Below, in pieces: positions 26,569-36,099 of a stretch of 44,315 bases of DNA (position 1 is the stretch's first letter; the number at the start of each line of letters is the position of its first letter). The notes under the pieces are model-generated. The model did not search any database. It was not told where the DNA came from and saw only the letters and a program-made list of their open reading frames with translations. Position numbers and translations under genes: made by a program. The stretch lies in NCBI GenBank assembly GCA_021774265.1, contig JAJFJG010000143.1, positions 1 to 44,315 of the forward strand, given 5' to 3'. This DNA comes from Nitrosomonas sp. GTDB lineage: Bacteria > Pseudomonadota > Gammaproteobacteria > Burkholderiales > Nitrosomonadaceae.

Positions 26569-27668
26569 TGGTGTATACACAAGGCCATTACAAGTTGTTA
26601 TTGGACGCATTGACTAACCCAGATTGCCTGATTGATTACAGTATTGCTGATTGGGAATTGTTGTTAAGGTTAGCTAGAAAAGTAAAATTACTCGGTCGTC
26701 TGGCAACAGAGCTTAACAAAAGAGATTTTCTTAAGAAAATTCCCGTACGGGCTGCAAATATATTACGTTCAAGTCTTATCCAGGCGAAGAGAATGCAACA
26801 ATTAACGCATTGGGAATTAAACCGGATTACTTGGGCATTGCAGTCTATGGATATACCCGTTATTGCGTTGAAGGGGGTTGCTTATTCATTAGTTGGACTA
26901 CCTGAATCAGCAGGGAGGACTTATGTTGATTTGGACATTATGGTACCCAAAGATGTTTTGGTATCTGTTGAGTTGGAACTGAATCAACGGGGTTGGGTAT
27001 GCCAAAAACTTTCCGCTTATGACGAGCATTATTATCGCGTTTGGAGTCATGAAATACCGCCGCTCACGCATGTTGAGAGAGAAATCGAAGTTGATGTTCA
27101 CCACACGATTACACAGCCTAGCAGTGGGATTAAAGTAAATTCTGGTTTGTTTTTTGAGGCCGCTGTTTTAGCTGAAGGAACTAGTTATAAAATACTAAGC
27201 TCCGTCGATATGGTGCTGCATTGTGCGGTTAATCTCTTTCAGAATAATGAGCTTGCGGGTGATCTTAGAGACTTACTTGATTGTCATGATTTGCTTGTTT
27301 TCTTCAGCGAGAAAGAAGCATGTTTTTGGGAAAATCTCATTGAACGTGCCAATCAATTCAGTTTAGGGCGGCCATTGTTTTATGCGCTACATTTTTCTGT
27401 GCTTATGTTTAAGACACCAGTGCCCGATATCGTTGCAAGTAATTTAAATAATAAGCCAAGTACAATTGTACTTTGGGTTATGAGCAAGCTGGTTCCAGTG
27501 GCCTTATTTCCATTACACCCAGATAATCCATCTAAGCGTGACCGTGTTGCTCGTACTTTATTGTACTTGCGTAGTCATTGGATACGGATGCCCTTATATC
27601 TGCTGTTGCCCCACCTCATATATAAAAGTTATTTAGCGGTTTTTCCGAGAAAGAATAGTCAGTCTTAA
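26568..27668 (+). CDS. Nucleotidyltransferase family protein (PF14907-like)
   Basis: 366-aa member of the uncharacterised nucleotidyltransferase family found in peptide-modification cassettes. The pol-beta-like core is visible as VIALKGVAYSLVGLPES (~101–117) followed by the metal-binding YVDLDIMVP (Asp pair), with a helical C-terminal part (VDMVLHCAVNLFQNN…DLRDLLDCHDLL). Family function is not established; members occur with HPr-kinase-like genes and PqqD/B1-type genes in lasso and related clusters. Its ATG shares one base with the kinase stop (TGATG). It converges on mgtE with a gap of 32 bases. Confidence 0.85.
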   Translation: MVYTQGHYKLLLDALTNPDCLIDYSIADWELLLRLARKVKLLGRLATELNKRDFLKKIPVRAANILRSSLIQAKRMQQLTHWELNRITWALQSMDIPVIALKGVAYSLVGLPESAGRTYVDLDIMVPKDVLVSVELELNQRGWVCQKLSAYDEHYYRVWSHEIPPLTHVEREIEVDVHHTITQPSSGIKVNSGLFFEAAVLAEGTSYKILSSVDMVLHCAVNLFQNNELAGDLRDLLDCHDLLVFFSEKEACFWENLIERANQFSLGRPLFYALHFSVLMFKTPVPDIVASNLNNKPSTIVLWVMSKLVPVALFPLHPDNPSKRDRVARTLLYLRSHWIRMPLYLLLPHLIYKSYLAVFPRKNSQS

Positions 27669-27700
27669 TTTCTTCTACTTAGCTGAAAATTGACAGTTGG

Positions 27701-29143
27701 TTACAATAAGAAAATGGTTGCGAGCCCAAGAAATATAAAGAACCCGCCACTATCGGTAACCGCCGTAATCATGACGCTGGAGCCAAGCGCAGGGTCACGC
27801 CCAAATTTACGTAAAGTGAGTGGGATGAGTACGCCTAATAATGCGGCCAGCAGCAGGTTCAATGCCATTGCAAGCATCATAATCAAGCCAAGTGAAGCAT
27901 TTTGGTAAATTACGAAGGTAAATAATCCAACCACAGCTCCCCAGATGATGCCATTGATTACACTGACACCGATTTCTTTTAAAATAAGTTTTTTCGCGCT
28001 GCCGGTGTTGATTTGTCCGAGTGCCAGTGCGCGCACAATCATGGTGATAGTTTGGTTGCCTGAATTGCCGCCAATCCCTGCAATAATTGGCATGAGGGCG
28101 GCGAGGGCGACCAATTGTTCAATAGAATTTTCGAACAAGCCAATTACGCGTGACGCGATAAATGCAGTCACCAGATTAATCGCTAGCCACACCCAGCGGT
28201 TTTTTACACTTTTTAAAACCGGCGCGAATAAATCTTCTTCTTCACTTAAACCCGCTAAATTTCGTTCTTTATCGTCAGCTTTGTCACGAATGAAATCGAT
28301 CACCGTATTGACGGTCACACGCCCCTGTAGCTTGCCATTGTTATCAACTATTGACGTGGAAATCAAGTCGTAACGCTCAAAAGCAGAGGCCACTTGCTGT
28401 GCATTGTCATCAGAATGAAGTGTTACCATCTCTTTAGTCATAACTTCTGAAACCTTGGTGTTAGGGTCACTTACCAATAATTTGCTGACGAGTAAAACGC
28501 CTTTGAGATGTTTGTTTTGGTCTATAACAAACAATTGATCTGTGTGATCGGGTAGTTCATCCAAGCGTCGTAAGTAACGCAATACTACTTCTAACCGGAC
28601 ATTTTCGCGGATGGTGATGAAATCAAAGTCCATTAATGCGCCCACCGCGTCCTCTGGGTAGGACATAGCTTCACGCAGTTTCTCGCGTTCGCCGGTGGGT
28701 AATGACCGAAACACATCATCGATGACTTCGCGAGGTAAATCGGGTGCTAGGTCGGCAATCTCATCGGCATCAAGTTGTTCTGTTGCCGCGAGTAGCTCAT
28801 TTCTGGCCATGCCGGTAATTAGTGTTTCTCGTACCGCATCAGATGCTTCTAATAGCACCTCACCATCAAGCTCGGTTTTCACTAAATTCCAAATAATGAG
28901 GCGGTCTTCTAACGGCAATGCCTCAAGAATATCAGCGATGTCAGCAGGATGGAGGTCGTCTATAAAATGCTGAAGTTCATCCAGATTTCTTTTTTGTACT
29001 GATGAATCTGCTAATGTTTGACCGGAATCTTCTTGTAAATTAACAAATCCTTCTACCAGTTTGTATCTATTTAATAAATAAAATGCACGTTGTAAAAGAA
29101 CCTGCAGATCCTCATTCTCATTATGATTTTTCTTCTTTGTCAT
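27701..29143 (-). CDS. mgtE: Magnesium transporter MgtE
   Basis: Inner-membrane Mg2+ channel with cytosolic Mg2+ sensing. It has an N-terminal superhelical domain (~40–165, DDLHPADIADILEALP), paired CBS domains (~170–290) and a five-helix membrane domain (~310–480) with the conserved PIIAGIGGNSGNQTITMIVRALALG. Length 480 aa is normal. It faces the nucleotidyltransferase gene convergently. The upstream 240 bases show no M-box-like structure that I could recognise. Confidence 0.95.
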   Translation of the reverse strand: MTKKKNHNENEDLQVLLQRAFYLLNRYKLVEGFVNLQEDSGQTLADSSVQKRNLDELQHFIDDLHPADIADILEALPLEDRLIIWNLVKTELDGEVLLEASDAVRETLITGMARNELLAATEQLDADEIADLAPDLPREVIDDVFRSLPTGEREKLREAMSYPEDAVGALMDFDFITIRENVRLEVVLRYLRRLDELPDHTDQLFVIDQNKHLKGVLLVSKLLVSDPNTKVSEVMTKEMVTLHSDDNAQQVASAFERYDLISTSIVDNNGKLQGRVTVNTVIDFIRDKADDKERNLAGLSEEEDLFAPVLKSVKNRWVWLAINLVTAFIASRVIGLFENSIEQLVALAALMPIIAGIGGNSGNQTITMIVRALALGQINTGSAKKLILKEIGVSVINGIIWGAVVGLFTFVIYQNASLGLIMMLAMALNLLLAALLGVLIPLTLRKFGRDPALGSSVMITAVTDSGGFFIFLGLATIFLL

Positions 29144-29383
29144 GGCAGATCATCCGGTAGCAAAATAGGGTTGTTATTTCGTGAAAAAATTCTTCTTGTA
29201 AGGCTACGTTAATTTGATGAGCTGGTAGATACTAAAATACACGGCTTTGACATCTATTTTAGATTGAAAAATCGTCGATCTACTGCTGAAGCACATAACA
29301 GATTTTAGCTTCAAATTTTAGTTCAAGAAGAAATTAACGTTTTTTATCTAAATAAACGGTGAAAATTTTGACTAGGTGTTATA

Positions 29384-30082
29384 TCACGGAATTTTTGCTG
29401 AAGGTATACGTTTAAGAATAATTTTACTTTTTTTCAATAAATGAGGTGAAGCACGATTCTCATCATAATAACGGGGGTTGGTAACCATTGAGGCGAGATA
29501 GGCGGCCTGCTTTGAAGTCAGTACTGCAGCGGAAACGCCATAGTAATGATGAGCGGCAGCTTCTATGCCAAAAACACCGTTACCCCATTCAATCATATTT
29601 AAATAGATTTCTAGTATTCGGCGTTTAGACATCACTTGCTCAAGCATAAGGGTAAGGGCAGCTTCCTGTGCCTTGCGCCACAGTGTTTTCTCGTGGGATA
29701 GGAACAGGTTCTTGGCGAGTTGTTGACTAATAGTAGAGCCACCTACAGAAAATTTATTTTCTTTTAGGTTCCTTTCAAATGCGCTCTGGAGTGCGCCGTA
29801 ATCAAAACCGTTATGTTGCATAAACTTGCCGTCTTCAGATGCAATCATTGCTCGTTTTATATCAATGGAGATATGCTCGTAAGAGACCCATTGGTGGTGT
29901 AATCTTGCCTGAGGTTCTTTCTCTTTAAGGCTGTCTAGTTGGTGTTGCATAAAAGTGCTGGTTGTTGGGTTGTGTTGATTCCAGTATAGGACATGGCTGA
30001 AGAGCCATAATTGGTAGATGAACAGCCCATAGATACAAATAAAAATAAATCGCCAGCACCAGCGCTTGATAAATTTCCCCAT
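29384..30082 (-). CDS. mtgA: Monofunctional peptidoglycan transglycosylase MtgA
   Basis: Polymerises lipid II into glycan strands at the inner membrane. It has an N-terminal membrane helix (~10–30) and one GT51 domain. Catalytic E83 lies in ASEDGKFMQHNGFD, with GGSTISQQLAKNLFL and the second Glu, E158, in KRRILEIYLN. It lacks a penicillin-binding transpeptidase domain, as expected for MtgA (232 aa). It follows aroE by 34 bases, as is common in betaproteobacteria. Confidence 0.96.
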   Translation of the reverse strand: MGKFIKRWCWRFIFICIYGLFIYQLWLFSHVLYWNQHNPTTSTFMQHQLDSLKEKEPQARLHHQWVSYEHISIDIKRAMIASEDGKFMQHNGFDYGALQSAFERNLKENKFSVGGSTISQQLAKNLFLSHEKTLWRKAQEAALTLMLEQVMSKRRILEIYLNMIEWGNGVFGIEAAAHHYYGVSAAVLTSKQAAYLASMVTNPRYYDENRASPHLLKKSKIILKRIPSAKIP

Positions 30083-30116
30083 AGATTATGTTTGTCGAAA
30101 TATTTTACAGGGAATG

Positions 30117-30935
30117 TTATTTCGTTTGATTTAGTAGATGAATGATGTTTTTGGTGTTAGGTCTTATGCCACGCCATAGAAAAAAGGATTCAGCAGCTTG
30201 TTCAACCAGCATTCCGACGCCGTCAGCCAAGTGTTTCACGCCTTGTTGTTTGGCAAATATTAAGAAGCGAGTGGGTTCGTTACTGTACATCATGTCATAG
30301 GCGAGTGAGTTATTATTAAATAGACCCGCTGGTAACTGAGGTAGTTCGTCATCTAAGCTGGCTGATGTGGCGTTAATAATAATGTCAAAATCACCGTCCA
30401 CAAAATCAGCATAATTGCCGGCCTTGAGGTGACCGTAACCATCAAATTGCTGCTTTAAATCTTGCGCTTTTTTCACTGTACGATTGGCAATTGCGAGCAC
30501 GATAGGTTGGTGTTCTAGTAGTGGCAATATGACACCACGGGCTGCGCCGCCTGCACCCATGAGTAAGATACGTTTTGCGGCGATGGTTGTGTTCAAGTTA
30601 ATCGTGATATCACGTGCTAGGCCTGTGCCATCTGTATTGTCACCCAGCAATTGATCGCCATCAAATTTGAGTGTGTTCACAGCTTGTGCCTGTTTTGCGC
30701 GTTCAGTCAATTGAGTCGATAGCTCGAAAGCTTCTAGTTTAAATGGGACTGTGATGTTCATGCCTTTGCCGCCCTGTTCGCGAAATGTTTTTACCGTCTC
30801 AACAAAGTCGTCTAATGGCGCAATTAGCGCGCTATATTGCATGTTCTGTTTTGTTTGGAGAGCAAACTCAGTGTGGATAATAGGTGACTTGCTGTGGGAT
30901 ATTGGGTTGCCAATGACGGCGTATAAGTCAGGCAT
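30117..30935 (-). CDS. aroE: Shikimate dehydrogenase AroE
   Basis: Reduces 3-dehydroshikimate to shikimate with NADPH in aromatic amino acid synthesis. The N-terminal YAVIGNPISHSKSP binds substrate. The catalytic Lys (NITVPFK) and Asp (DNTDGTG) fall at residues 66 and 102 when ATG 30935 is used, almost the E. coli numbering (65, 102). That supports this start over the in-frame TTG at 30953. The nucleotide-binding motif is LLMGAGGAARGV, followed by NRT, which favours NADP. Order tonB-like–aroE–mtgA on the minus strand. Confidence 0.96.
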   Translation of the reverse strand: MPDLYAVIGNPISHSKSPIIHTEFALQTKQNMQYSALIAPLDDFVETVKTFREQGGKGMNITVPFKLEAFELSTQLTERAKQAQAVNTLKFDGDQLLGDNTDGTGLARDITINLNTTIAAKRILLMGAGGAARGVILPLLEHQPIVLAIANRTVKKAQDLKQQFDGYGHLKAGNYADFVDGDFDIIINATSASLDDELPQLPAGLFNNNSLAYDMMYSNEPTRFLIFAKQQGVKHLADGVGMLVEQAAESFFLWRGIRPNTKNIIHLLNQTK

Positions 30936-30978
30936 AATTAATTTTAATATCAATCAATGAATAGTGGGGAAGGATTAT

Positions 30979-31884
30979 TTATTGGCTAATCAGTTTGTCT
31001 GAGCGAGCAAATGCCCAAGTGCGGGTAATGTGTAAGATATCAGTATCACGCCTGATTTCCGGTGGGAAGGGCGCAAAACCATTTCGTCCAGAGAGCCTGA
31101 CAATACGTATGGCGGCTTCATCAAGTACTTTTTCGCCTGATGAACGGTTAATGCCGATGGATTCTAGGCTGCCATCGGCTCGAATGCCAACTGTGAGTTG
31201 CAAATTGCCGTAGAGTTTTCCCCTTCTGGCTTCTTCGGGATAATTGAGATTGCCAATGCGTTCAACTTTTAGACGCCAATCCTCCACATAGCGTGCAAAG
31301 CGATATTCTTTTGTACGTGCACCCACAAACCGTCTTTTGGGGCGTTTTTGATAGGAACTATGATCTTTAGCGATTTGTGCTTTTAGACGTGCAATGTCAA
31401 GACTGCGCTGAACTAATTCAGAGGTGTTGCTGGTGATCGGTTTTTTTTCTGTTTGTTCCTCTAGAGTGTTGGTTTGGTTAATCTCTTGCGCGCTCTCTGT
31501 AGCCGTTAATAACCGCTTGGCTTCACGTTCAAGTGCGGCTACTTTTTGTTGGGCCGAAAGATTATCAATGGATGGCTTGCTTTTAGGTAAAACGGGGAAG
31601 GGTGTCATTGCGCGACGGTCATTATCCGTGTTACCACCACCATCTAAATTGTCTTGGGCAAGTATATTGGTATCGGTTGGCTTGGAAAGGGTTTTATTGT
31701 TAACCAGAACAACATCTAACGATGTGGCGATTTTATCAAAGTCAGACGCTGGCGTTTTAAAGTTAACGCCCAGTAAAATAATGGCATGAATTACTAGCGA
31801 AATAAATATCGCCACATACAAACGGTCTTGAGGGTGGTGTATAGTGGAAAGCCAGGGTTTCTGTATGTTTAAAGTGGCAGTCAA
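30979..31884 (-). CDS. TonB-family energy transducer
   Basis: 301-aa protein with a short cytoplasmic start, one N-terminal membrane helix (~24–42, YVAIFISLVIHAIILLG), a charged periplasmic linker, and a C-terminal TonB domain (YVEDWRLKVERIGNLNYPEEARRGKLYGNLQL…). It would couple the ExbBD proton-motive complex to outer-membrane receptors. The linker is rich in Gln, Lys and Ser rather than the Pro-Lys repeats of classical TonB. No exbB or exbD is adjacent. Located between the RNase II-like gene and aroE, an arrangement common in betaproteobacteria, so it may have an envelope housekeeping role rather than receptor-specific uptake. Confidence 0.88.
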   Translation of the reverse strand: MTATLNIQKPWLSTIHHPQDRLYVAIFISLVIHAIILLGVNFKTPASDFDKIATSLDVVLVNNKTLSKPTDTNILAQDNLDGGGNTDNDRRAMTPFPVLPKSKPSIDNLSAQQKVAALEREAKRLLTATESAQEINQTNTLEEQTEKKPITSNTSELVQRSLDIARLKAQIAKDHSSYQKRPKRRFVGARTKEYRFARYVEDWRLKVERIGNLNYPEEARRGKLYGNLQLTVGIRADGSLESIGINRSSGEKVLDEAAIRIVRLSGRNGFAPFPPEIRRDTDILHITRTWAFARSDKLISQ

Positions 31885-31973
31885 CGGATTAAAACCTTAA
31901 TGTAAAATCTGTAATATGTATTGTAGGCAACAACGAATTACTTGTCATATACCTAGTGGTTAACTCAGCTATT

Positions 31974-33830
31974 TTATGATCCCTGTTTATGTAAAAATCT
32001 TGCGTTTAAGTTTCGTTCGAGCAAATCAATTTGCGATATTTCAAGCTCAACATAGGTTCCTGGTGAGGTTTCAGGCAGCGATAGAACTCGCATAATATAG
32101 GGGATGCGCTCGAACCGTACAAGATTTTCCTTAATAACTTGTGCGCCTATGGTAGAAACACCTTCTTGTAGCAACCAGCGTAAGCACCAATAGCGTTCCA
32201 TTGACCGCTGAAAATCATTATATGTACTATAGGCTACATCAAAGTCCCGCATGGGGATTAAAAGGTTATCGCTTTCTTTGGTATGAGGTGGTGTTTCATT
32301 GCGTAACATGGCAATTAATTGGCGTTGATTAAGCAAGTCAACATAGCGGCGCATGGGTGAACTACTCCATGCGTATTGGGAAACACCCAGACCTTGGTGA
32401 GGAGAAGGAGATGTGCTCATTTTAACTTTACCGTTACCTTGACTGCGGTAAATGCCCGCAATATTCGCGTCGGCTAATTGCTTACCCCATTCGGTATTAA
32501 CGTAGATCATTAATTCGGAGACGAGCTTGTCAATGGGTGATCCTCGACGACGCTCACTGATAGTGACACGATCATCTTGTATATCGAAGCTGTAATCTAC
32601 TCTATCGTTATTGGTGTCGTTTGCTTTTCCACGAATTTCCTCTAGTTTGGAGGCAAAATTCCATAATGTCTGTAATTCTTTGGCAAAAGGATAATCTAGC
32701 TTGTTTTCTCTTAACGTTGTTTCGTTAAAATCTTTTTCTAATGCGTCATGCCGCAAATTTGCAACGATATTAATTTTTTCAATACGACTTTCTGATGCAG
32801 TTATCGTGAAATCATCCGCAATATCAAGATATAACGAAAGCGTTGGGCATGATCGATCTTCTTTTAGTGTGTAGTGATTAATTACAATCTCTGGCAACAT
32901 TGTGATTTTATTGCCTGGTAGATATACGGTTGATAGGCGTTCAACAGCTACTTGATCTAATGCTGAGTTCGCTGTGATTCCTAAGGCTGGTGCGGCAATA
33001 TGAATGCCTACTCGGAAGCTGCCAAATTTTAGTGGTGTAACTGAAAATGCATCATCAATTTCTGTTGTTGAGGCGTCGTCTATGCTGAATGCGGAGACAT
33101 CTGCAACGGGTAAATCGTGGGCATCATTTGTGTCGATGGCTGAGTCAAGATCACTAAACCCAGTGCCGCCAGGAAAGTTCTCATACAAAAACTGATTGAA
33201 ATGAAAATCATGTGATGAGGGAATTGCGCCGCAGTTTTCGAGTACTTTCAGAAAACTCAATTTGGTTCTGGAGCAGGCAACATCGACGGCTTTCCATTCG
33301 ACAGAGCCTTTGTCTGGGTTGTACAACAGATCAGAGAGTGACGGCTTAAATTCTTCCGGTAATTTAAATGCACATAGGTGTTCAACATAACGCGCCTGTA
33401 ATTCTGCTTGAACACGTTTTCTCTCCTGGCTGGCTAGTGCGGCCTTTAGCGATTCAGGCGGAGCAGCTTTGTAACTTCCCTTGCCTTTTTTATAAAAATG
33501 CATGGGTGAGCCATGGAGCAATGTTAATACAGCTGCAGCTTCAACTGGCTTGGGTGAATGGCCAAAATAATCTGCGGCTAGGGTGTTGCCGGAAAATTCG
33601 GTACCAGTCGGACAGCACTCCCAAAGAAAGTTTGGATCAAATTCACTTGCAATTTGCTGAACCTGTTCCATAAACTCTAATAGTGGTGGCGTGTCAAAGC
33701 GCAGCAATACCGATGAGGCTTTTATTTTGGAACGTTTTCCGTGAGAAGCTTCAATTTGTAGAGATGTTGTGTTGTCTGCCAGTATCGCGCCAACTTTAAA
33801 GGCGCCTGATTCTTCGTAAAAAACATTCAT
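31974..33830 (-). CDS. RNB-domain exoribonuclease (RNase II-like)
   Basis: Processive 3'–5' RNA exonuclease of the RNase II/R superfamily, 618 aa. The catalytic block is clear: FSIDDASTTEIDDAFSV (248–264) contains the conserved Asp cluster D251/D252 and D259/D260, followed by VGIHIAAPAL. The end of the RNB domain shows YAWSSSPMRRYVDLLNQRQLIAML. N-terminal cold-shock/OB domains are poorly conserved and the S1-like tail is short, as in the betaproteobacterial RNB proteins next to tonB–aroE. Exact substrate unknown. Confidence 0.9.
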   Translation of the reverse strand: MNVFYEESGAFKVGAILADNTTSLQIEASHGKRSKIKASSVLLRFDTPPLLEFMEQVQQIASEFDPNFLWECCPTGTEFSGNTLAADYFGHSPKPVEAAAVLTLLHGSPMHFYKKGKGSYKAAPPESLKAALASQERKRVQAELQARYVEHLCAFKLPEEFKPSLSDLLYNPDKGSVEWKAVDVACSRTKLSFLKVLENCGAIPSSHDFHFNQFLYENFPGGTGFSDLDSAIDTNDAHDLPVADVSAFSIDDASTTEIDDAFSVTPLKFGSFRVGIHIAAPALGITANSALDQVAVERLSTVYLPGNKITMLPEIVINHYTLKEDRSCPTLSLYLDIADDFTITASESRIEKINIVANLRHDALEKDFNETTLRENKLDYPFAKELQTLWNFASKLEEIRGKANDTNNDRVDYSFDIQDDRVTISERRRGSPIDKLVSELMIYVNTEWGKQLADANIAGIYRSQGNGKVKMSTSPSPHQGLGVSQYAWSSSPMRRYVDLLNQRQLIAMLRNETPPHTKESDNLLIPMRDFDVAYSTYNDFQRSMERYWCLRWLLQEGVSTIGAQVIKENLVRFERIPYIMRVLSLPETSPGTYVELEISQIDLLERNLNARFLHKQGS

Positions 33831-34024
33831 GAGGCTATGCTGATAAAAACCATAAGAGTAAATCTAGATGATTGGGGGTGCGGTGATTTAACTTTCATTA
33901 CGAATATAACTATATGTGGCGTATTTTGAAATAAATAAATGGAAAATTTTGAATGTGCATGGAATAAATACATTCATAAAAGGTAATTATATACGAGTTA
34001 CTTATTTAACATGAAATCTGGATA
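33831..34024. other. Intergenic, AT-rich
   Basis: Divergent space between the RNB gene and the decayed TPR gene. It probably holds the RNB promoter; no specific boxes are assigned. Confidence 0.4.
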
Positions 34025-35450
34025 ATGCCGTGTTCAGAATATATTGATATTTTATGGTTTATTATAATTGTTAATTATTTGTATGAGGTGAGAGATGAGC
34101 CCAATGCGAGCCTTTTTGTCTCTTTATATATTCTTGTGATGTTTATTGTGCTGGCGTCCTCAAAACAACAAATATCTAATGCGCCTAAAAAGGCTGAATA
34201 TATAGATGATAAAGTGTTACATGCAGACGCGCCACTATTAAATGATATGGGAAATCACCATCATTCTGTTACGATTAATAGTCTAGCCGCCCAGCGTTAT
34301 GTCAATCAGGACTTGATCATGAGTTTTGTGTTTAATTACGCAGAAGCCGTGTGTTCATTAGTGCGGCACAACAGATTGTTCAAAACTGCGCAATGTGTTT
34401 CTAGGATGAAGCGTTGTCTTTGAGGCCGAAAATTAATGTAACCAGTGATAGTATAGTAGTGATGAATGATGAGACGCGCATACAATTATGTTATGACAAA
34501 AGGCCTGTTGAACATGAAGCGTAGGTGACTCAAAAAGAGCATGATCATATTGATGCGCTTGAAGACGCTATTAACGGTGATGCTATAGCATCTTGAGAGA
34601 TATTGAGCCTATCCTCATAGATGACAATGCATGAGCTTAATCAAAAGTATCCTGAATACGATGACGCCGCAGCATTTTTTGCTGGTTAATTGATGACCAT
34701 AATACCTTGGGATTATTGGTTGAATGAAGAGATGCTAAGCCATTAACTGCAAAAGGTATTGTTATTTTAGAAAAGGTTCTTGAGAATTCCTTAGAACACT
34801 CGTTGACGATTCATCTATATATTCATGCGGTAGAAGCATCTTATTCTGCAGCTTATTATCTCCACAATATTCATTTTATATGGACGTAGTCAAATTGCTA
34901 TTGAAATCGCTCAGTCTAACATAATAAAATAACCGAATCTTTTAAAACGACTCCAATACTGGTGCTAACCAAATTCGACTATTGGGGTAACGTTCTTGAG
35001 GAGCCTCAACCACGAGATCCACCAAATAATTTAACCTTTTCAAATGCTATTTGGCGCTATGTTCGCGCAACGGCTTCTACTAGAAAGGGTGGTATAGCTG
35101 TTGCAAGGGGAGAATATGAAAAATTAGTGCTGCTGCGACTACTTCAGGCGTCACGGGTTTAGACACACGCGCTATCTGCATTCATACTGCTGAATATTTC
35201 TGATGATTTGGTGTAAGGTGAGATAGCGCAGCTAGAAGTAAGTCTAAAAGTGGCTATTAAAAATTATAAAAATGCAGTTGCTATCCAAGATGAATTGCCT
35301 TGTATAGAACTACTTTTTTTGGTATTCCTCCACACGTTTGACTTTTGGTAAAGTATTGCTTGAATATAGTCTGGTATTAGAAGTAGAGAGAGTATATTCT
35401 CAAATTTGAAAAATTATTATTAATAGCTAAGCTGTATACGGATCAATGCA
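34025..35450 (+). pseudogene. Decayed TPR-repeat protein gene
   Basis: Fragments in changing frames follow, in order, the pattern of a ~550-aa TPR protein family of proteobacteria. An N-terminal hydrophobic part and NDMGNHHH…AAQRYVNQDLIMSFVFNYAEAV lie at 34025–34400. MHELNQKYPEYDDAAAFFAG, a stop, then PWDYW lie at ~34627–34720. KGIVILEKVLENSLEHSL and IHLYIHAVEAS lie at ~34755–34850. WGNVLEEPQP…AIWRYVRATASTRKGG lies at ~34977–35100. GEIAQLEVSLKVAIKNYKN/AVAIQDELP lies at ~35218–35310, and WYFPPHV and a VYSQI-like end at ~35330–35405. There are many stops and frameshifts, so it cannot be expressed as one protein. The first 132 codons remain open but are only the beginning of the former gene. Confidence 0.72.
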
Positions 35451-35632
35451 GAGTCTTGAAATGTAAAATAAGGATTCGAGTGATGTATGGAAAGCATCGA
35501 GATTGTATGGCAAATCGTCGATATTACATTGATTACTTCAAGATTTTATTGAGCGTTTTTTATGATAGATCAATGTTAAAATAGATTGTACTATGGATCA
35601 ATAGGCTGCGAAGTGTTGACAGTTGTTGACTG

Positions 35633-36079
35633 TTAGCCATTCTTTATTAATGATTCGATAGCTAATTTTAGATCAGACGTAGGTAAAGAGGTTGCTAGTT
35701 GGCTTAGATTTTCTTTGCCACTTTGGCTTAATTGTCTTTTTTTTGTTTGTGGTTTGCTCGCTTTATGGGCATGGTGATAAGCTTGCACAGCAATTTGAAT
35801 TGAAGTAACCCCTAAGCCGAATTTATGCGCCTTGCGTAATATTGAGGGGGAAAGCTGCTTGAGTCTTGATGCGACAGCACTGTTCTCAGCGAATATAATA
35901 AGCCTTTCATCAGAGGGTAAGCCCAGAGTGCAGTGTTGAATTAACTGTACTGGGATAATGATAGAAAATAACTGTTGAACCTCATTCAATTTATTAATTT
36001 GGTGAGATAAAGAATTCTCTCCGGGTGTCTCGGTCAGAGAATTCAAGTAGAAGCCTATTTTACGTGTTGGAATAGTCAT
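35633..36079 (-). CDS. DciA-like (DUF721) protein
   Basis: 148-aa protein of the DUF721/DciA group; DciA loads or works with the replicative helicase DnaB. The recognisable part is the KH-like half, ~25–105: INKLNEVQQLFSIIIPVQLIQHCTLG, then LIIFAENSAVASRLKQLSPSIL. The position, divergent from an M23 peptidase gene and close to secA, is the usual neighbourhood. The sequence is quite divergent, so the assignment rests partly on context. The 20-base gap to the peptidase gene means that both promoters must lie within coding sequence or overlap. Confidence 0.75.
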   Translation of the reverse strand: MTIPTRKIGFYLNSLTETPGENSLSHQINKLNEVQQLFSIIIPVQLIQHCTLGLPSDERLIIFAENSAVASRLKQLSPSILRKAHKFGLGVTSIQIAVQAYHHAHKASKPQTKKRQLSQSGKENLSQLATSLPTSDLKLAIESLIKNG

Positions 36080-36099
36080 CGATATAGATAGAAAAAATT

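Noticed and set aside
24811..27668. Lasso peptide biosynthetic cluster
   Set aside because: Kinase and nucleotidyltransferase relatives occur in such clusters, but there is no transglutaminase-like protease, no asparagine-synthetase-like cyclase and no small lasso precursor; the candidate substrate is 151 aa with a Tat-like signal.
29144..29383. Mg2+ riboswitch (M-box) before mgtE
   Set aside because: The 240-base upstream region lacks recognisable M-box helices or a terminator hairpin; sequence alone gives no support.
34025..34423. Intact 132-aa protein gene
   Set aside because: The frame matches only the start of a TPR protein whose later parts continue in other frames with stops, so it is treated as a pseudogene fragment.
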